A stretch of DNA of 64,000 nucleotides from Pseudomonadota bacterium. Lineage in GTDB: Bacteria; Desulfobacterota; Binatia; Binatales; Binataceae. This document shows positions 35,866-44,017 of this stretch, piece after piece; position 1 is the stretch's first letter; each line of letters opens with the position of its first letter. The notes beneath the pieces are model-generated. The model ran no database searches, was not told where the DNA came from, and saw only the letters and a list, made by a program, of their open reading frames with translations. Where the stretch lies: contig JAJPKA010000018.1 of NCBI GenBank assembly GCA_021323945.1, positions 619,529-683,528 of the forward strand, given 5' to 3'. Made by a program: the position numbers and the translations under genes.

Positions 35866-36324
35866 ATGGCGAATTGGGATCCTTGGCGGGAGATCGATGA
35901 GCTACGTCGTGAGATCGATCGGGCCTTCGAAGACTTTGGTCTTCAGATGGAGCCGCGCTTTCGGGCGGCGTTTCTTCCGGGGCGTATGGCGCGCGGTTAC
36001 CCCCTGGTTAACCTGCAGGAAGACCGCGAGCATCTGTACGTTGAAGCGATGGTTCCAGGAGTCGATCCGAATGCTCTTAAGTTAACTGTTGTTCATAATT
36101 CGTTAACGATTTCCGGCGAAAAGAAGGGACCACCCTCCGAGGTAAAGGCGGAATCATTCCATCGTGAAGAGCGTGCCGCCGGGAAATTTGTTCGCAGTAT
36201 CACTTTACCCGTGGAGATCGACGACCAGAACGTAAAAGCTGAGTTCAAAAATGGCCTGTTGCTCGTGACTTTGCCGAAAGCCGAGAAGGCCAAGCCGAAG
36301 CAGATCAATGTCCAGGTCTCGTAA
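35866..36324 (+). CDS. Hsp20/alpha-crystallin small heat-shock protein (copy 1)
   Basis: A cytoplasmic ATP-independent holdase, 152 residues. The alpha-crystallin domain runs from about PLVNLQEDREHLYVEAMVPG through LTISGEKK to FKNGLLLVTLPKAEKAKPKQI. The family signature 'NGLL.V.LPK' is intact and the C-terminal INV resembles the IxI tail motif that drives oligomer assembly. The ATG at 35866 follows GGAGGG at eight bases. It is the first of three sHSP genes in a row, each with its own ribosome site, and the N-terminal arm (MANWDPWREIDELRREID) is typical of class A sHSPs. Confidence 0.92.
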   Translation: MANWDPWREIDELRREIDRAFEDFGLQMEPRFRAAFLPGRMARGYPLVNLQEDREHLYVEAMVPGVDPNALKLTVVHNSLTISGEKKGPPSEVKAESFHREERAAGKFVRSITLPVEIDDQNVKAEFKNGLLLVTLPKAEKAKPKQINVQVS

Positions 36325-36376
36325 AAACCCTCTACCAATCAAAACCGGTGAGCTTTGATAGCAGGAGGCAATCGCC

Positions 36377-36778
36377 ATGGCGGAGAAAACTGCACCGATA
36401 GCGACGGAACCACAGCGCGGCGGCCGAAGCCGCGAAATTACCCGCGCCAGGGAGCGTCACCTACGGCCCCCTGTCGATATTTATGAGACCTCGGAAGGCC
36501 TGGTCCTGGTGGCAGATCTTCCGGGAGTCACAAAAGAGACACTCCGAGTCGACGTTGATGGCGATCTTCTGACCATCAGTGGCAAGGCAGGTCACATCGC
36601 TCCGGGTGATGCGATTTATCGCGAGTATGAGCTTGCCAACTTCTATCGCCAGTTCGAACTGGGCGATGAAGTCGACCGCGACAAGATCACTGCCGAACTG
36701 AAGCAGGGGGTACTGACCCTAAAATTGCCCAAGGCCGAAAGGGTTAAACCAAAACAGATTGAGGTCAAGGTCGGCTAA
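36377..36778 (+). CDS. Hsp20/alpha-crystallin small heat-shock protein (copy 2)
   Basis: A 133-residue sHSP that differs in its N-terminal arm, which is Arg-rich and short (RGGRSREITRARERHLRPP). The domain starts VDIYETSEGLVLVADLPGVTKETL and contains YREYELANFYRQFELGDEVDRDKITAELKQGVLTLKLPK, the standard pattern. The tail IEVKV is an IxV-type motif. The start follows AGGAGG. Co-expression with two paralogues suggests hetero-oligomers, but that is inference. Confidence 0.92.
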   Translation: MAEKTAPIATEPQRGGRSREITRARERHLRPPVDIYETSEGLVLVADLPGVTKETLRVDVDGDLLTISGKAGHIAPGDAIYREYELANFYRQFELGDEVDRDKITAELKQGVLTLKLPKAERVKPKQIEVKVG

Positions 36779-36863
36779 CCGCGAGCGAGCACGGCGACGC
36801 CAGAATTAGTCGGTCGTCGGCGATGGCTCGCTTGCCTGGCCGTTTTGCGATGGGAGGACGACC

Positions 36864-37457
36864 ATGGCTGAACTTGTCCCGGAAAGCTGGAAGGAACCTC
36901 TAAGGCGGCTGCGTGAAGACATTCTCGACGCCCTCGACCGATGGTGGCATCGCCGCCGGCAAAACAGTGGCGAAGAGGGAGCAGAGCTGCCTGTCTCCTT
37001 GAAAGAAAAGTTGACGGATTTGCGCGCAAACTTGCGACGGGCGGCTGACCGATTACTGCCCGGCCGCATAAGCTTCTCGCGCGTGCGTGACGATGCGGGC
37101 GAGTTCTGGTTCCCCTCGTTTTTCGAAGCCGGCGGGCCGCCGCTCGATCTTGAGGAAACGAGCGACAAGATAGTGATCACCGCCGAGATGCCGGGCCTTG
37201 CGAAGGATGAGTTCGCGGTTGAACTAAGCCAGGATCGGCTTGTTCTGCGTGGTGAGAAGCGGCGTAGTACCGAGGAAGAGGGCAGCGGATACTATTACGC
37301 CGAGCGCAGCTTCGGCTCCTTTTTCAGAGTGGTGCCGCTGCCTTGCGAAATAGATCCGGAACATGCAACGGCGCAATATAAGAATGGTTTGCTGAAGATC
37401 ATTCTGCCAAAGAGCGCCGGCGCGCGGGCTCGACGGATTGAAGTTAAAGTTGTATAG
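36864..37457 (+). CDS. Hsp20/alpha-crystallin small heat-shock protein (copy 3, long N-terminal arm)
   Basis: At 197 residues this is the longest of the three. About 90 residues of charged helix (WKEPLRRLREDILDALDRWW, then a Glu/Arg-rich stretch) precede the alpha-crystallin domain PLDLEETSDKIVITAEMPGLAKDEF. FGSFFRVVPLPCEIDPEHATAQYKNGLLKIILPKSAG completes it, and IEVKVV is the tail. The extended arm is unlike its neighbours and may confer a different client range. The start ATG follows a GGGAGG site. Its stop lies 33 bases before the J-domain gene. Confidence 0.92.
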   Translation: MAELVPESWKEPLRRLREDILDALDRWWHRRRQNSGEEGAELPVSLKEKLTDLRANLRRAADRLLPGRISFSRVRDDAGEFWFPSFFEAGGPPLDLEETSDKIVITAEMPGLAKDEFAVELSQDRLVLRGEKRRSTEEEGSGYYYAERSFGSFFRVVPLPCEIDPEHATAQYKNGLLKIILPKSAGARARRIEVKVV

Positions 37458-37490
37458 GAGGCTGCTTCGGCCGCTCAGCAACATCGCACC

Positions 37491-38210
37491 ATGCTGGCGA
37501 AAACACAATATGCCATCCTTGGCGTGACGCCGATCGAGAGCCCGGCTGGGTTACGCCGGGTTTTTCGTCGGCTGGTCAAACGCTACCATCCCGACCGCGC
37601 TGGTTATGGAGCGACCGCCACTTTCCAGCGAATCGTCGAAGCCTACAGGATGCTGGAACTGACTGAGCGGCGTAACCGTCATGAGTCTGCGCTAACCGAC
37701 GCTGCACCGCTGCAGACCGGTTCTGCTTCGTGGACGCTCCAGCCTGGCACTGAGCCGCGCGCCTTCCTTCCCGCGGAGGTTCCCACCATCAAGCTCGAGG
37801 TGACGTCGTTTCTGCCGTTCGACTCACTCGCTCGCCAAGTGAATCAGCAACTCCATCCCGGGCATACTTTCAACGACGACGATTGGGGGCCGGTGGAGCT
37901 CTCTGTCACACTTGCAGTCGATGAGGCTGCGCGCGGCGGAGTCGCGCTTCTTGACCTTCCCGCCTGGTATCCGTGCAACGCATGCGGCGGGACGGGTCAG
38001 GCCGGGACCGCGCCGTGCGAAGCATGTGATGGAGAAGCGCTTGAGCTTGGGGAGGAACGAGTCCGCGTCTGTATACCGGCGCGAAGTTCGGCCTACACGC
38101 GTCTGGAGCTGCCCGTGCCGTCAATGGGGGTCGTCGGAAAGTATCTTCGCTTACATATCCGCGTCGTATCGAGCGCGCGGCTTGAGCACCTAAGGGCAAA
38201 TTACACGTGA
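37491..38210 (+). CDS. DnaJ-like J-domain protein with one zinc site
   Basis: A 239-residue co-chaperone that would stimulate a DnaK-type Hsp70. The J domain (residues 4-65) has the HPD tripeptide at 33-35. After a linker, a short cysteine module carries CNACGGTG and CEACDGEA (Cys162, 165, 176, 179), i.e. two of the four CxxCxGxG repeats of DnaJ, enough for one zinc. The flanking strands (LPFDSLARQVNQ, WGPVELSVTLAVDEAARGG, then LRLHIRVVSS) resemble the first client-binding domain, but the second and the dimerisation domain are missing. The stop overlaps the SDH_sah gene (GTGA), so chaperone and protease are coupled. Confidence 0.85.
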   Translation: MLAKTQYAILGVTPIESPAGLRRVFRRLVKRYHPDRAGYGATATFQRIVEAYRMLELTERRNRHESALTDAAPLQTGSASWTLQPGTEPRAFLPAEVPTIKLEVTSFLPFDSLARQVNQQLHPGHTFNDDDWGPVELSVTLAVDEAARGGVALLDLPAWYPCNACGGTGQAGTAPCEACDGEALELGEERVRVCIPARSSAYTRLELPVPSMGVVGKYLRLHIRVVSSARLEHLRANYT

Positions 38211-39055
38211 CAATCTTCGATGCTTTCTGGTTCTTCCTGATACTGGCGAGCTTACAGCCCGTAATTCGCCAAAAATTTCTGGAAGCGAGCCGCACTCGGC
38301 TCATCCGCGCGCTGGAAAGGCGGCGCGGCAGTCGCGTTATCGCGCTGATCCACCGCCAGGAAACCATGTCGCTCTTGGGTTTCCCGTTGGTTCGTTACAT
38401 CGACATCGACGATTCAGAGGAGGTGCTTCGCGCGATTCAGCTGACTGATGCGAAGGTGCCGATCGATTTGATCCTCCATACACCCGGGGGATTGGTTCTG
38501 GCCGCCGAGCAGATCGCCAATGCCTTGGCAAGCCATCCGGCCGAGGTGACGGTGTTTGTCCCGCACTACGCAATGTCCGGCGGAACGTTGCTTGCCTTGG
38601 CGGCGAACCGCATCGTGATGGCACCGCACGCGGTGCTGGGCCCGGTAGACCCGCAACTCGGCCAGTGGCCTGCTGCATCAATACTCGAGGCGGTAGCGAA
38701 GAAGGACAGCAAGGATATTGACGATCAGACTCTGATCATGGCCGACGTCGCGGCTAAGGCAATGGCTCAGGTGTGTAGCTACGTGAGGGAATTGCTGTTA
38801 TCTCGCGGATGGACAAAAGAAAAAGCCGAACAGTTGGCACGGACCATGACCGAGGGACGCTGGACTCATGACTATCCGATAACCGTCAAAGAAGCGAAAG
38901 CCCTCGGCCTGAACGTTTCAACCGACATGCCGCCGGAAGTCTTTAGCTTCATGCGACTCTTTCCGCAGGTTGCGATGCGCCGACCGAGTGTCGAGTACAT
39001 GCCGATGCCGTATAGCCCCCCACCACCACCCCGCGGTGAAAGAGGGCCGAAGTAA
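38207..39055 (+). CDS. SDH_sah family membrane serine peptidase (ClpP fold)
   Basis: A 282-residue ClpP/crotonase-fold protease of the serine dehydrogenase proteinase group. An N-terminal membrane helix (FDAFWFFLILASLQPVI) anchors it. The catalytic core has LILHTPGGLVLAAEQIANAL, then HYAMSGGTLLALAANRIVMAP with the nucleophile Ser124, and GPVDPQLG downstream. The tail ends in a proline-rich segment (YMPMPYSPPPPPRG). The protein shares no ATPase domain, so unfolding may come from a separate partner such as the AAA protein at 40215. The start is GTG overlapping the J-protein stop. Its biochemical role is unproven in this family. Confidence 0.85.
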   Translation: MTIFDAFWFFLILASLQPVIRQKFLEASRTRLIRALERRRGSRVIALIHRQETMSLLGFPLVRYIDIDDSEEVLRAIQLTDAKVPIDLILHTPGGLVLAAEQIANALASHPAEVTVFVPHYAMSGGTLLALAANRIVMAPHAVLGPVDPQLGQWPAASILEAVAKKDSKDIDDQTLIMADVAAKAMAQVCSYVRELLLSRGWTKEKAEQLARTMTEGRWTHDYPITVKEAKALGLNVSTDMPPEVFSFMRLFPQVAMRRPSVEYMPMPYSPPPPPRGERGPK

Positions 39056-39108
39056 GAATCCAGTCAGGGAAACACAGAAAAATTCGTGCGTTGTGAATGG
39101 CTTGACCG

Positions 39109-40128
39109 TCAATGTGTGTAAAGCGCGGCCGCCTCGCGCGCCAGCTTTGCGATTTCCTTGCGGAGGGCAGGCGGTTTCAGCACCTTAACCCACGGACCTA
39201 GGCTAAGGATGAAATTACGTAGCTCAGTGGTCCCCCTGACACGCATGGTCAGGACGGTCTTGCCGTCGCGTCGCCGGTAAAATTTCTGCGTCGGATGGAT
39301 CTGTCGAGGTCGCAAGTACGCTTCAGTATCGCCAAGCAGAAGCAGCTCAACGTCAGTCTCCGGCCCATCGATGAGCCCGAAGGTCCCGTTAAGATGTTTT
39401 TGCGGGTGATAGCTCCTCGGATACACAAATCGGATCCGATTGTTGTCACTGTCGAGAAGGAATTCAGCCTTCCGGATCCGCTCGACCGCCAGATAAATGA
39501 TTCTCTGATACAGTCGGCTCAGACCGAGTACATAGAGTCCGCCTCGGTAGGCGACGAGCGTGTAGGGTTCGAAGTCATGCTGCCTGCCCTCCCCGGCGAG
39601 CCCAATATAGTCGACGCGGATCAGGTTCTGCCCGATCAGTGCCCTAAGTATCACGTCGAGCTGATCATCGTAGGCCTGATAGCTCTTGGGCGCGTATGGG
39701 ACCGTGTAAAACTTGCGTTCGAAACCGCTAAGTTGATCTTGCTCATGCGGTGGCAGTTTGCCGAAGTTCCGTTCCCACAGGTCTTCGATGCTTTCCTTCA
39801 TCACGGTGCCTTCCAGGAACCTGAGCAGAGTCAAGGTAAAGTAGAGGGAGGCAGCGCGATACGGATTAGAGTCCGATGAGCGCGCCGAAGAGCTGAGGCG
39901 CAAGTAGCGCCGCGGGCCCCGCTGAACGACTTCGATCAATGGACGGCCCAGCGAATCGCGCAGGCCGTCGCGACAGGCGGCAACATAACGGAGCAACGTC
40001 CGCTCCGTGATGTGGAGCTCCCTGTGAATGGCCTCGAAGCTCCAGCCGTAGGGGCGCGAGCCCAGTTCGAGCACGATCCGTGCGAGGCGGAGCGCCGCCG
40101 GGTAGGTGGGCCGTCTTCCGTTGCCCAT
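39109..40128 (-). CDS. WYL-domain transcriptional regulator
   Basis: A 339-residue regulator. The N-terminus is a winged HTH (ALRLARIVLELGSRPYGWSFEAIHRELHITERTLLRYVAA). The WYL core is seen at VDYIGLAGEGRQHDFEPYTLVAYRGGLYVLGL, where LYV stands in for the WYL tripeptide, followed by the C-terminal WCX-type extension ending RNFILSLGPWVKVLKPPALRKEIAKLA. WYL proteins sense ligands, often nucleic acids or nucleotides, and control stress or defence genes. It is convergent with the hsp20-SDH operon (stop 53 bases away) and divergent from the AAA gene, 86 bases apart, so it may govern both. Confidence 0.9.
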   Translation of the reverse strand: MGNGRRPTYPAALRLARIVLELGSRPYGWSFEAIHRELHITERTLLRYVAACRDGLRDSLGRPLIEVVQRGPRRYLRLSSSARSSDSNPYRAASLYFTLTLLRFLEGTVMKESIEDLWERNFGKLPPHEQDQLSGFERKFYTVPYAPKSYQAYDDQLDVILRALIGQNLIRVDYIGLAGEGRQHDFEPYTLVAYRGGLYVLGLSRLYQRIIYLAVERIRKAEFLLDSDNNRIRFVYPRSYHPQKHLNGTFGLIDGPETDVELLLLGDTEAYLRPRQIHPTQKFYRRRDGKTVLTMRVRGTTELRNFILSLGPWVKVLKPPALRKEIAKLAREAAALYTH

Positions 40129-40214
40129 GGATGCTTCTTTACCCCACTCTCTCGTCAGCGGTTGACCAAGCGATGGTTTATCTTACAGCTGGAAATCGTT
40201 CAGGAGGTAATTGC

Positions 40215-41357
40215 ATGGACGAGAGGCTGGCCTATCCAGCCGTGCCAAGATGGAGCGTCAGCCCCGCAACTCACAATTTCGCCGCAAGCGTGTTCGAGGC
40301 GATTCTCATCAGCAACGGCTTCGGTGTGCTTGTCAACCGCAAACTCGCCGAACAGCGGGAGCGACTCCGGCCTGACAGCTTTGCGACGCCCGTCATCCTG
40401 TGGCGAGATGGCGAGTACTCGCGCAGCCTGCTCTTACGTTGGCGGCAGCCCGCTGCGATCGCATTGATCGATCAGCATGCCGACCGAACGCTTGAAGTCT
40501 CGGTGGCGAGCGACGACCTGCTGGCGGCACATGAAATCGTTGCTGAGGTCGACAAGGTCGTCCCGCGCGAGGATTCGAGCGGCGAAACGGTCGTTCGAAT
40601 GCTCTTTTGGCATGCAGCGGACACGGCGGAAATCACTGAGCGCGAGATCGAAGTTGCAGAGTGGCACAAAATCGCCACCAATTACGCCGACGAAACCCGC
40701 CGGCGCCTCGCAGGACTGATGGAAGGTTTCAGACCGACCAAGAGTAAGGGACGGCTTTTGCTGTGGCACGGTGAGCCAGGCACCGGAAAGACTTTCGCAA
40801 TACGGGCGCTCGCCTGGGCATGGCGCGATTGGTGCCGGTTCGAATATGTGGTCGATCCAGACCGGTTGTTCGCGAGCCCCAGTTACCTTACTGAAGTGGC
40901 CCTCGAAGGACCTGCTGGCCGCTTCCTCTTCGAGGAGAGGTGGAACAGCGCAAAATGGAGGCTGCTGGTCATCGAAGACAGCGGCGAGCTAATGGCGATA
41001 GACGCAAGGAACCAAATCGACCAGGGACTGTCGCGGCTTCTCAATCTCACCGATGGCATCCTCGGACAAGGGACCAATCTCTTAATCCTGGTCACTACCA
41101 ACGAGCAACTGGGCAGCCTAAATCCCGCTGTGCGGCGACCCGGCCGCTGTCTCTGTGAGATCGAGTTTCGGCGATTCAACCGTGAGGAGGCCAATGCCTG
41201 GCTGCGAGGCGCGGGCTCCGATGCACAGGTCACGCAGGCTTTGACCCTCTCCGAACTGTACGCGCTGCGAGACGGCCAAAAGCCCATGAGTCCACCAAAA
41301 GCCATTGGTTTCCGTCCCGCACAAACCCGTGTCGAGGGTAATAGAGCCGGCGCCTGA
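40215..41357 (+). CDS. AAA family ATPase (DUF5925-like)
   Basis: A 380-residue AAA protein. Residues 1-165 form an N-terminal domain without familiar motifs that resembles DUF5925. The AAA module has Walker A GEPGTGKT at 186-193, Walker B LLVIED at 250-255, sensor 1 TTNE at 294-297 and the arginine-finger region NPAVRRPGR at 303-311. No protease domain is attached, so it may act as an unfoldase or remodeller for a separate partner. The ATG at 40215 follows AGGAGGT; a longer frame from 40080 runs through the divergent WYL start and is rejected. It shares an 86-base promoter region with WYL. The substrate is unknown. Confidence 0.85.
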   Translation: MDERLAYPAVPRWSVSPATHNFAASVFEAILISNGFGVLVNRKLAEQRERLRPDSFATPVILWRDGEYSRSLLLRWRQPAAIALIDQHADRTLEVSVASDDLLAAHEIVAEVDKVVPREDSSGETVVRMLFWHAADTAEITEREIEVAEWHKIATNYADETRRRLAGLMEGFRPTKSKGRLLLWHGEPGTGKTFAIRALAWAWRDWCRFEYVVDPDRLFASPSYLTEVALEGPAGRFLFEERWNSAKWRLLVIEDSGELMAIDARNQIDQGLSRLLNLTDGILGQGTNLLILVTTNEQLGSLNPAVRRPGRCLCEIEFRRFNREEANAWLRGAGSDAQVTQALTLSELYALRDGQKPMSPPKAIGFRPAQTRVEGNRAGA

Positions 41358-42039
41358 GAGTCGAACCCGACCTCAGCGGACGCGAGGTTGCGCGCTTGTA
41401 CGACTCCTTCGCTCGGTAGCGCAAGACCCCTGCAGAAGAACAAGGCATGAGGGCGAGCCCTCTGCGCAGCTGCGCGTCCGCGGCCTGCACGACCGGTCAG
41501 GTCCAAACCTCGCAGTCCCAACACCTGCTCTTTCGGCCGAACTGGCTGAGCATATTCTCGGATCGCAAAGGCCTGGTTGCCTCGCCCGATGTTTGCAAAG
41601 CCAAATCTGCTTGATGTTGCGGGATTTCCGGCTCGCGACGGGTCACGGTCCCCACATGAAGACTCGCGTCAGCCGCCCCCGTCGGATTCGCTCGACTCCC
41701 GTCAAGTCGATCACCAGCGCCACTACATAGAACATTGATACGCTGCCAATGCCGAGTACACCCGGCAAAGGCAATCTCCGTCACGGTTTCCAGCCTACGA
41801 GGAAAATCAGCGCTTTCCGTACGCGCATTGTTCAATACCGTCGCGCTCGCTCCCCGTCGTCGACCTCGACAAAGCTGCTCCTCTTCCCGAAGCGAGCGTT
41901 CCAACATCAAGGATTCATATTCCAGGATCGCGCACGGCTCGCCCGATTTACCGGCTAGCGGGAGTTCCTGCTGAACTCAACTCTTGCACTATCCACAAGA
42001 TCATCGGCAGATGCTGAGAGTTGATTCGGAAAACTTGGC
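41358..42039. other. intergenic or eroded region, no confident gene
   Basis: About 680 bases. One minus-strand frame near 41700-41740 reads FYVVALVIDLTGVERIR, which looks like a STAS-type strand, but stops and frame changes surround it, so a decayed gene is possible. No repeats, terminator or RNA was recognised. Confidence 0.4.
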
Positions 42040-42249
42040 TCACGTCGACGAAAGCTCCTTCAAGGCTGCTTTCTGCTTTTTTGTTATGGGGTCCCAGCCA
42101 AGCGTTCCTTCGGCACTGCGCTCCAGTAGAGCCCGTGCCTCGGCAGCCGTCCGCCGATGCTCGAGCTGAAGGTGCTCTAACGCACCGCGCTGCACGTGCG
42201 CGAAACACAGCGGGCATCTTTCGCTTCGGAGAGCCTGAGGTAATCCCAT
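42040..42249 (-). CDS. small zinc-finger-like protein
   Basis: A 69-residue frame with CPLCFAHVQRGALEHLQLEH, a CxxC-x12-HxxxxH arrangement like a C2H2 finger, then a helical charged tail ending DPITKKQKAALKELSS. The ATG has a GGTGAG site at about nine bases. It overlaps open frames on both strands, so coding status is uncertain; the zinc-ligand spacing is the main support. Confidence 0.45.
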   Translation of the reverse strand: MGLPQALRSERCPLCFAHVQRGALEHLQLEHRRTAAEARALLERSAEGTLGWDPITKKQKAALKELSST

Positions 42250-42323
42250 GATTTTGACTCACCGCAAGTAACGTGATTACTGCAATCGCGAAACCCAAGC
42301 GAGCGACGCTTTGTTGGCTCGCG

Positions 42324-42824
42324 TCATTGATGATTGGGTCCGACTGAATTTCGTGAATTCGTAGTCACACCTTGGCAGTTTCGCCAGAGGTCGATGGGCG
42401 GTCGATGCAGAGAGCAGCTCCTAACCCTATGAGGGCCAGTAATCATCATTTTGCCCAAAGCGGTTTCCGCACACGTGAGACAGAGGCATTCCGCACACCA
42501 GGCAAGATATAGTCTGACCGGCTCAATTTGATGAGGCAGACAATGGTGTGACCATAAAGAATGGCCGCCCTTGTGTTGGTAGGCTTCTCGGGGCGACGGA
42601 TCGTCCCCTGTAAAGCCTAGCAGATCACACAGCAGCCGTCCGATCTGATAACGTAAGTAGGCCGCCTGACTCACATAGAGAATTCGATCCGCCTCGGTCG
42701 GCAAGCCTCGCCATGGCTTCTCAGACACGAGGTAGACACCGGCCGCTTCAGGGGGACGTTGCCATGGGCTGTGCACCACAGTGGCAAGATAGTCGCCAAT
42801 CTTGTGAGGTCCTTGCCAGCTCAT
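42324..42824 (-). CDS. GIY-YIG-like hypothetical protein
   Basis: A 166-residue protein. AGVYLVSE and ILYVSQAAYLRYQIGRLL are spaced like the first two strands and helix of GIY-YIG nuclease folds, with the conserved Arg in YLRYQIG and a Glu in CLTCAETALGK. The Tyr-Gly of the classic motif is replaced, so nuclease activity is doubtful. WCAECLCLTCAE gives a Cys cluster that may bind metal. The start chosen (42824) leaves 20 bases after the pentapeptide-repeat gene, a likely operon; an upstream in-frame start at 42872 would overlap it. Its function is unknown. Confidence 0.5.
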   Translation of the reverse strand: MSWQGPHKIGDYLATVVHSPWQRPPEAAGVYLVSEKPWRGLPTEADRILYVSQAAYLRYQIGRLLCDLLGFTGDDPSPREAYQHKGGHSLWSHHCLPHQIEPVRLYLAWCAECLCLTCAETALGKMMITGPHRVRSCSLHRPPIDLWRNCQGVTTNSRNSVGPNHQ

Positions 42825-42844
42825 ACGAGCACCAGCATTTTCTA

Positions 42845-43216
42845 CTAGCAGTAGACAAAATGCCCACCGCATGCACGCAGATATTCAAACAGGCCACGCG
42901 TAATGCCTTCCGCTCCACTTAGCCAACTGCGTTGAAAGGAGTTTCCTCTCAAAATCGCGCCGTCGAAGCGTGCCCATCGAAGATCGCAGCCCAAAAATAT
43001 AGCTCCCGTCAGGTCGGCTCCGGAAAAATCGCACCCGCACAAAGAAACGTTTTCAAAGCAAGCCTCGTGGAGATCGGCCGCGGAGAAGTCGACATAATCG
43101 AGGGTCGTTTCACGGAAGTGTCTGCCGAACAGTTGCTGCTTTTCCAAAGCGGTGAATACAATCTTGCGGGGCTTAGCTGTTGTGCGCGAGCGCCTGACGA
43201 ATAAGTCGTAAAACAA
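42845..43216 (-). CDS. pentapeptide-repeat protein
   Basis: A 123-residue protein in which the middle follows the A(D/N)LxX repeat: YVDFSAADLHEACFENVSLC, then GCDFSGADLTGAIFLGCDLR, ARFDGAILRGNSFQRSWLSGA. About eleven repeats would give three turns of a right-handed quadrilateral beta-helix. The N-terminus is basic (VRRSRTTAKPRK). Such proteins can be DNA mimics or membrane-associated, but many have no known role. It shares an AT-rich 48-base gap with the divergent HTH-EIIA gene. Confidence 0.8.
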   Translation of the reverse strand: MFYDLFVRRSRTTAKPRKIVFTALEKQQLFGRHFRETTLDYVDFSAADLHEACFENVSLCGCDFSGADLTGAIFLGCDLRWARFDGAILRGNSFQRSWLSGAEGITRGLFEYLRACGGHFVYC

Positions 43217-43264
43217 TGTAATTTTCCGCCCAGATTGTAATGTATTGTAAACTGACGTAATCTG

Positions 43265-44017
43265 ATGTCAATGTCAAACCCTACCAATGCCAGTCGGCCC
43301 TCTGCTGATCGGCTCCTAACGCTCAAGGAATTGGCCGCCTACCTAAGCGTCAATGAGCGAACGCTCCTCAAGCTCGTCTCGGAAGGCGAGGTTCCTGGCG
43401 TCAAAATCGGGAACCAATGGCGTTTTCGCAAGGCGATGATTGATGCCTGGCTTGATGATCAGATGCTTGGGGTGGCTCCGCGTCGCTTTGAAGTCCGTAG
43501 TCCTGCTTCACCGCGGCGCATGCTCGCTCTGGAGAGTTGCTTCCAGCCAGGTCACATCGTTCCAGAGCTTGCCGCAACGACCAAGCTCGGTCTGGTGCAA
43601 GAGCTTGCCACGCTGGCTGGTCGTCTTGGTTTGGTGACGGACCCGAGTTGGTTTGCCGACGCGCTCATCGAACGCGAAAACATCATGCCCAGCGCGGTCG
43701 GCAATGGCGTGGCCTTTCTGCATACCATGTACCGCCATCCCGAGCATGTGGTGCGGCCGTTCATGGTGTTAGGACGATCCGGGAGGGGTGTTGACTTCGA
43801 CGCGCTCGACGGCAAGCCTACCCATCTGTTTTTTGTGTTGGGTCTGAAGTACCACGAGTTGCATCTGCCCTGGTTGGCGAAGCTCTCGCAGATGTTCGCG
43901 CGAGCTGACGCAGTGCAAGCATTGCTCCAGGCGCCCGATGCTGAATCCATATTCGAAGCTCTGCGCGGGGTGGAGAGCAACCTCTTTCCGGCCGAGAAGA
44001 GGTCGGTCGCATCATGA
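43265..44017 (+). CDS. HTH (excisionase-type) - PTS EIIA fusion regulator
   Basis: A protein of 250 residues with two parts. Residues 17-64 are an excisionase/MerR-type DNA-binding domain (LLTLKELAAYLSVNERTLLK, then KIGNQWRFRKAMIDAWL). Residues about 90-240 are a type-2 EIIA domain like PtsN, with the phosphorylatable His153 in GNGVAFLHTMYRHPEHVV. The usual 'HAR' after the site is changed to 'HTM'. EIIANtr-like domains signal the PTS/nitrogen phosphorelay; no HPr or EI is nearby. The upstream gap has TTGTAAT/TTGTAAA-type elements (43215-43258) that may be its operator. Confidence 0.85.
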   Translation: MSMSNPTNASRPSADRLLTLKELAAYLSVNERTLLKLVSEGEVPGVKIGNQWRFRKAMIDAWLDDQMLGVAPRRFEVRSPASPRRMLALESCFQPGHIVPELAATTKLGLVQELATLAGRLGLVTDPSWFADALIERENIMPSAVGNGVAFLHTMYRHPEHVVRPFMVLGRSGRGVDFDALDGKPTHLFFVLGLKYHELHLPWLAKLSQMFARADAVQALLQAPDAESIFEALRGVESNLFPAEKRSVAS

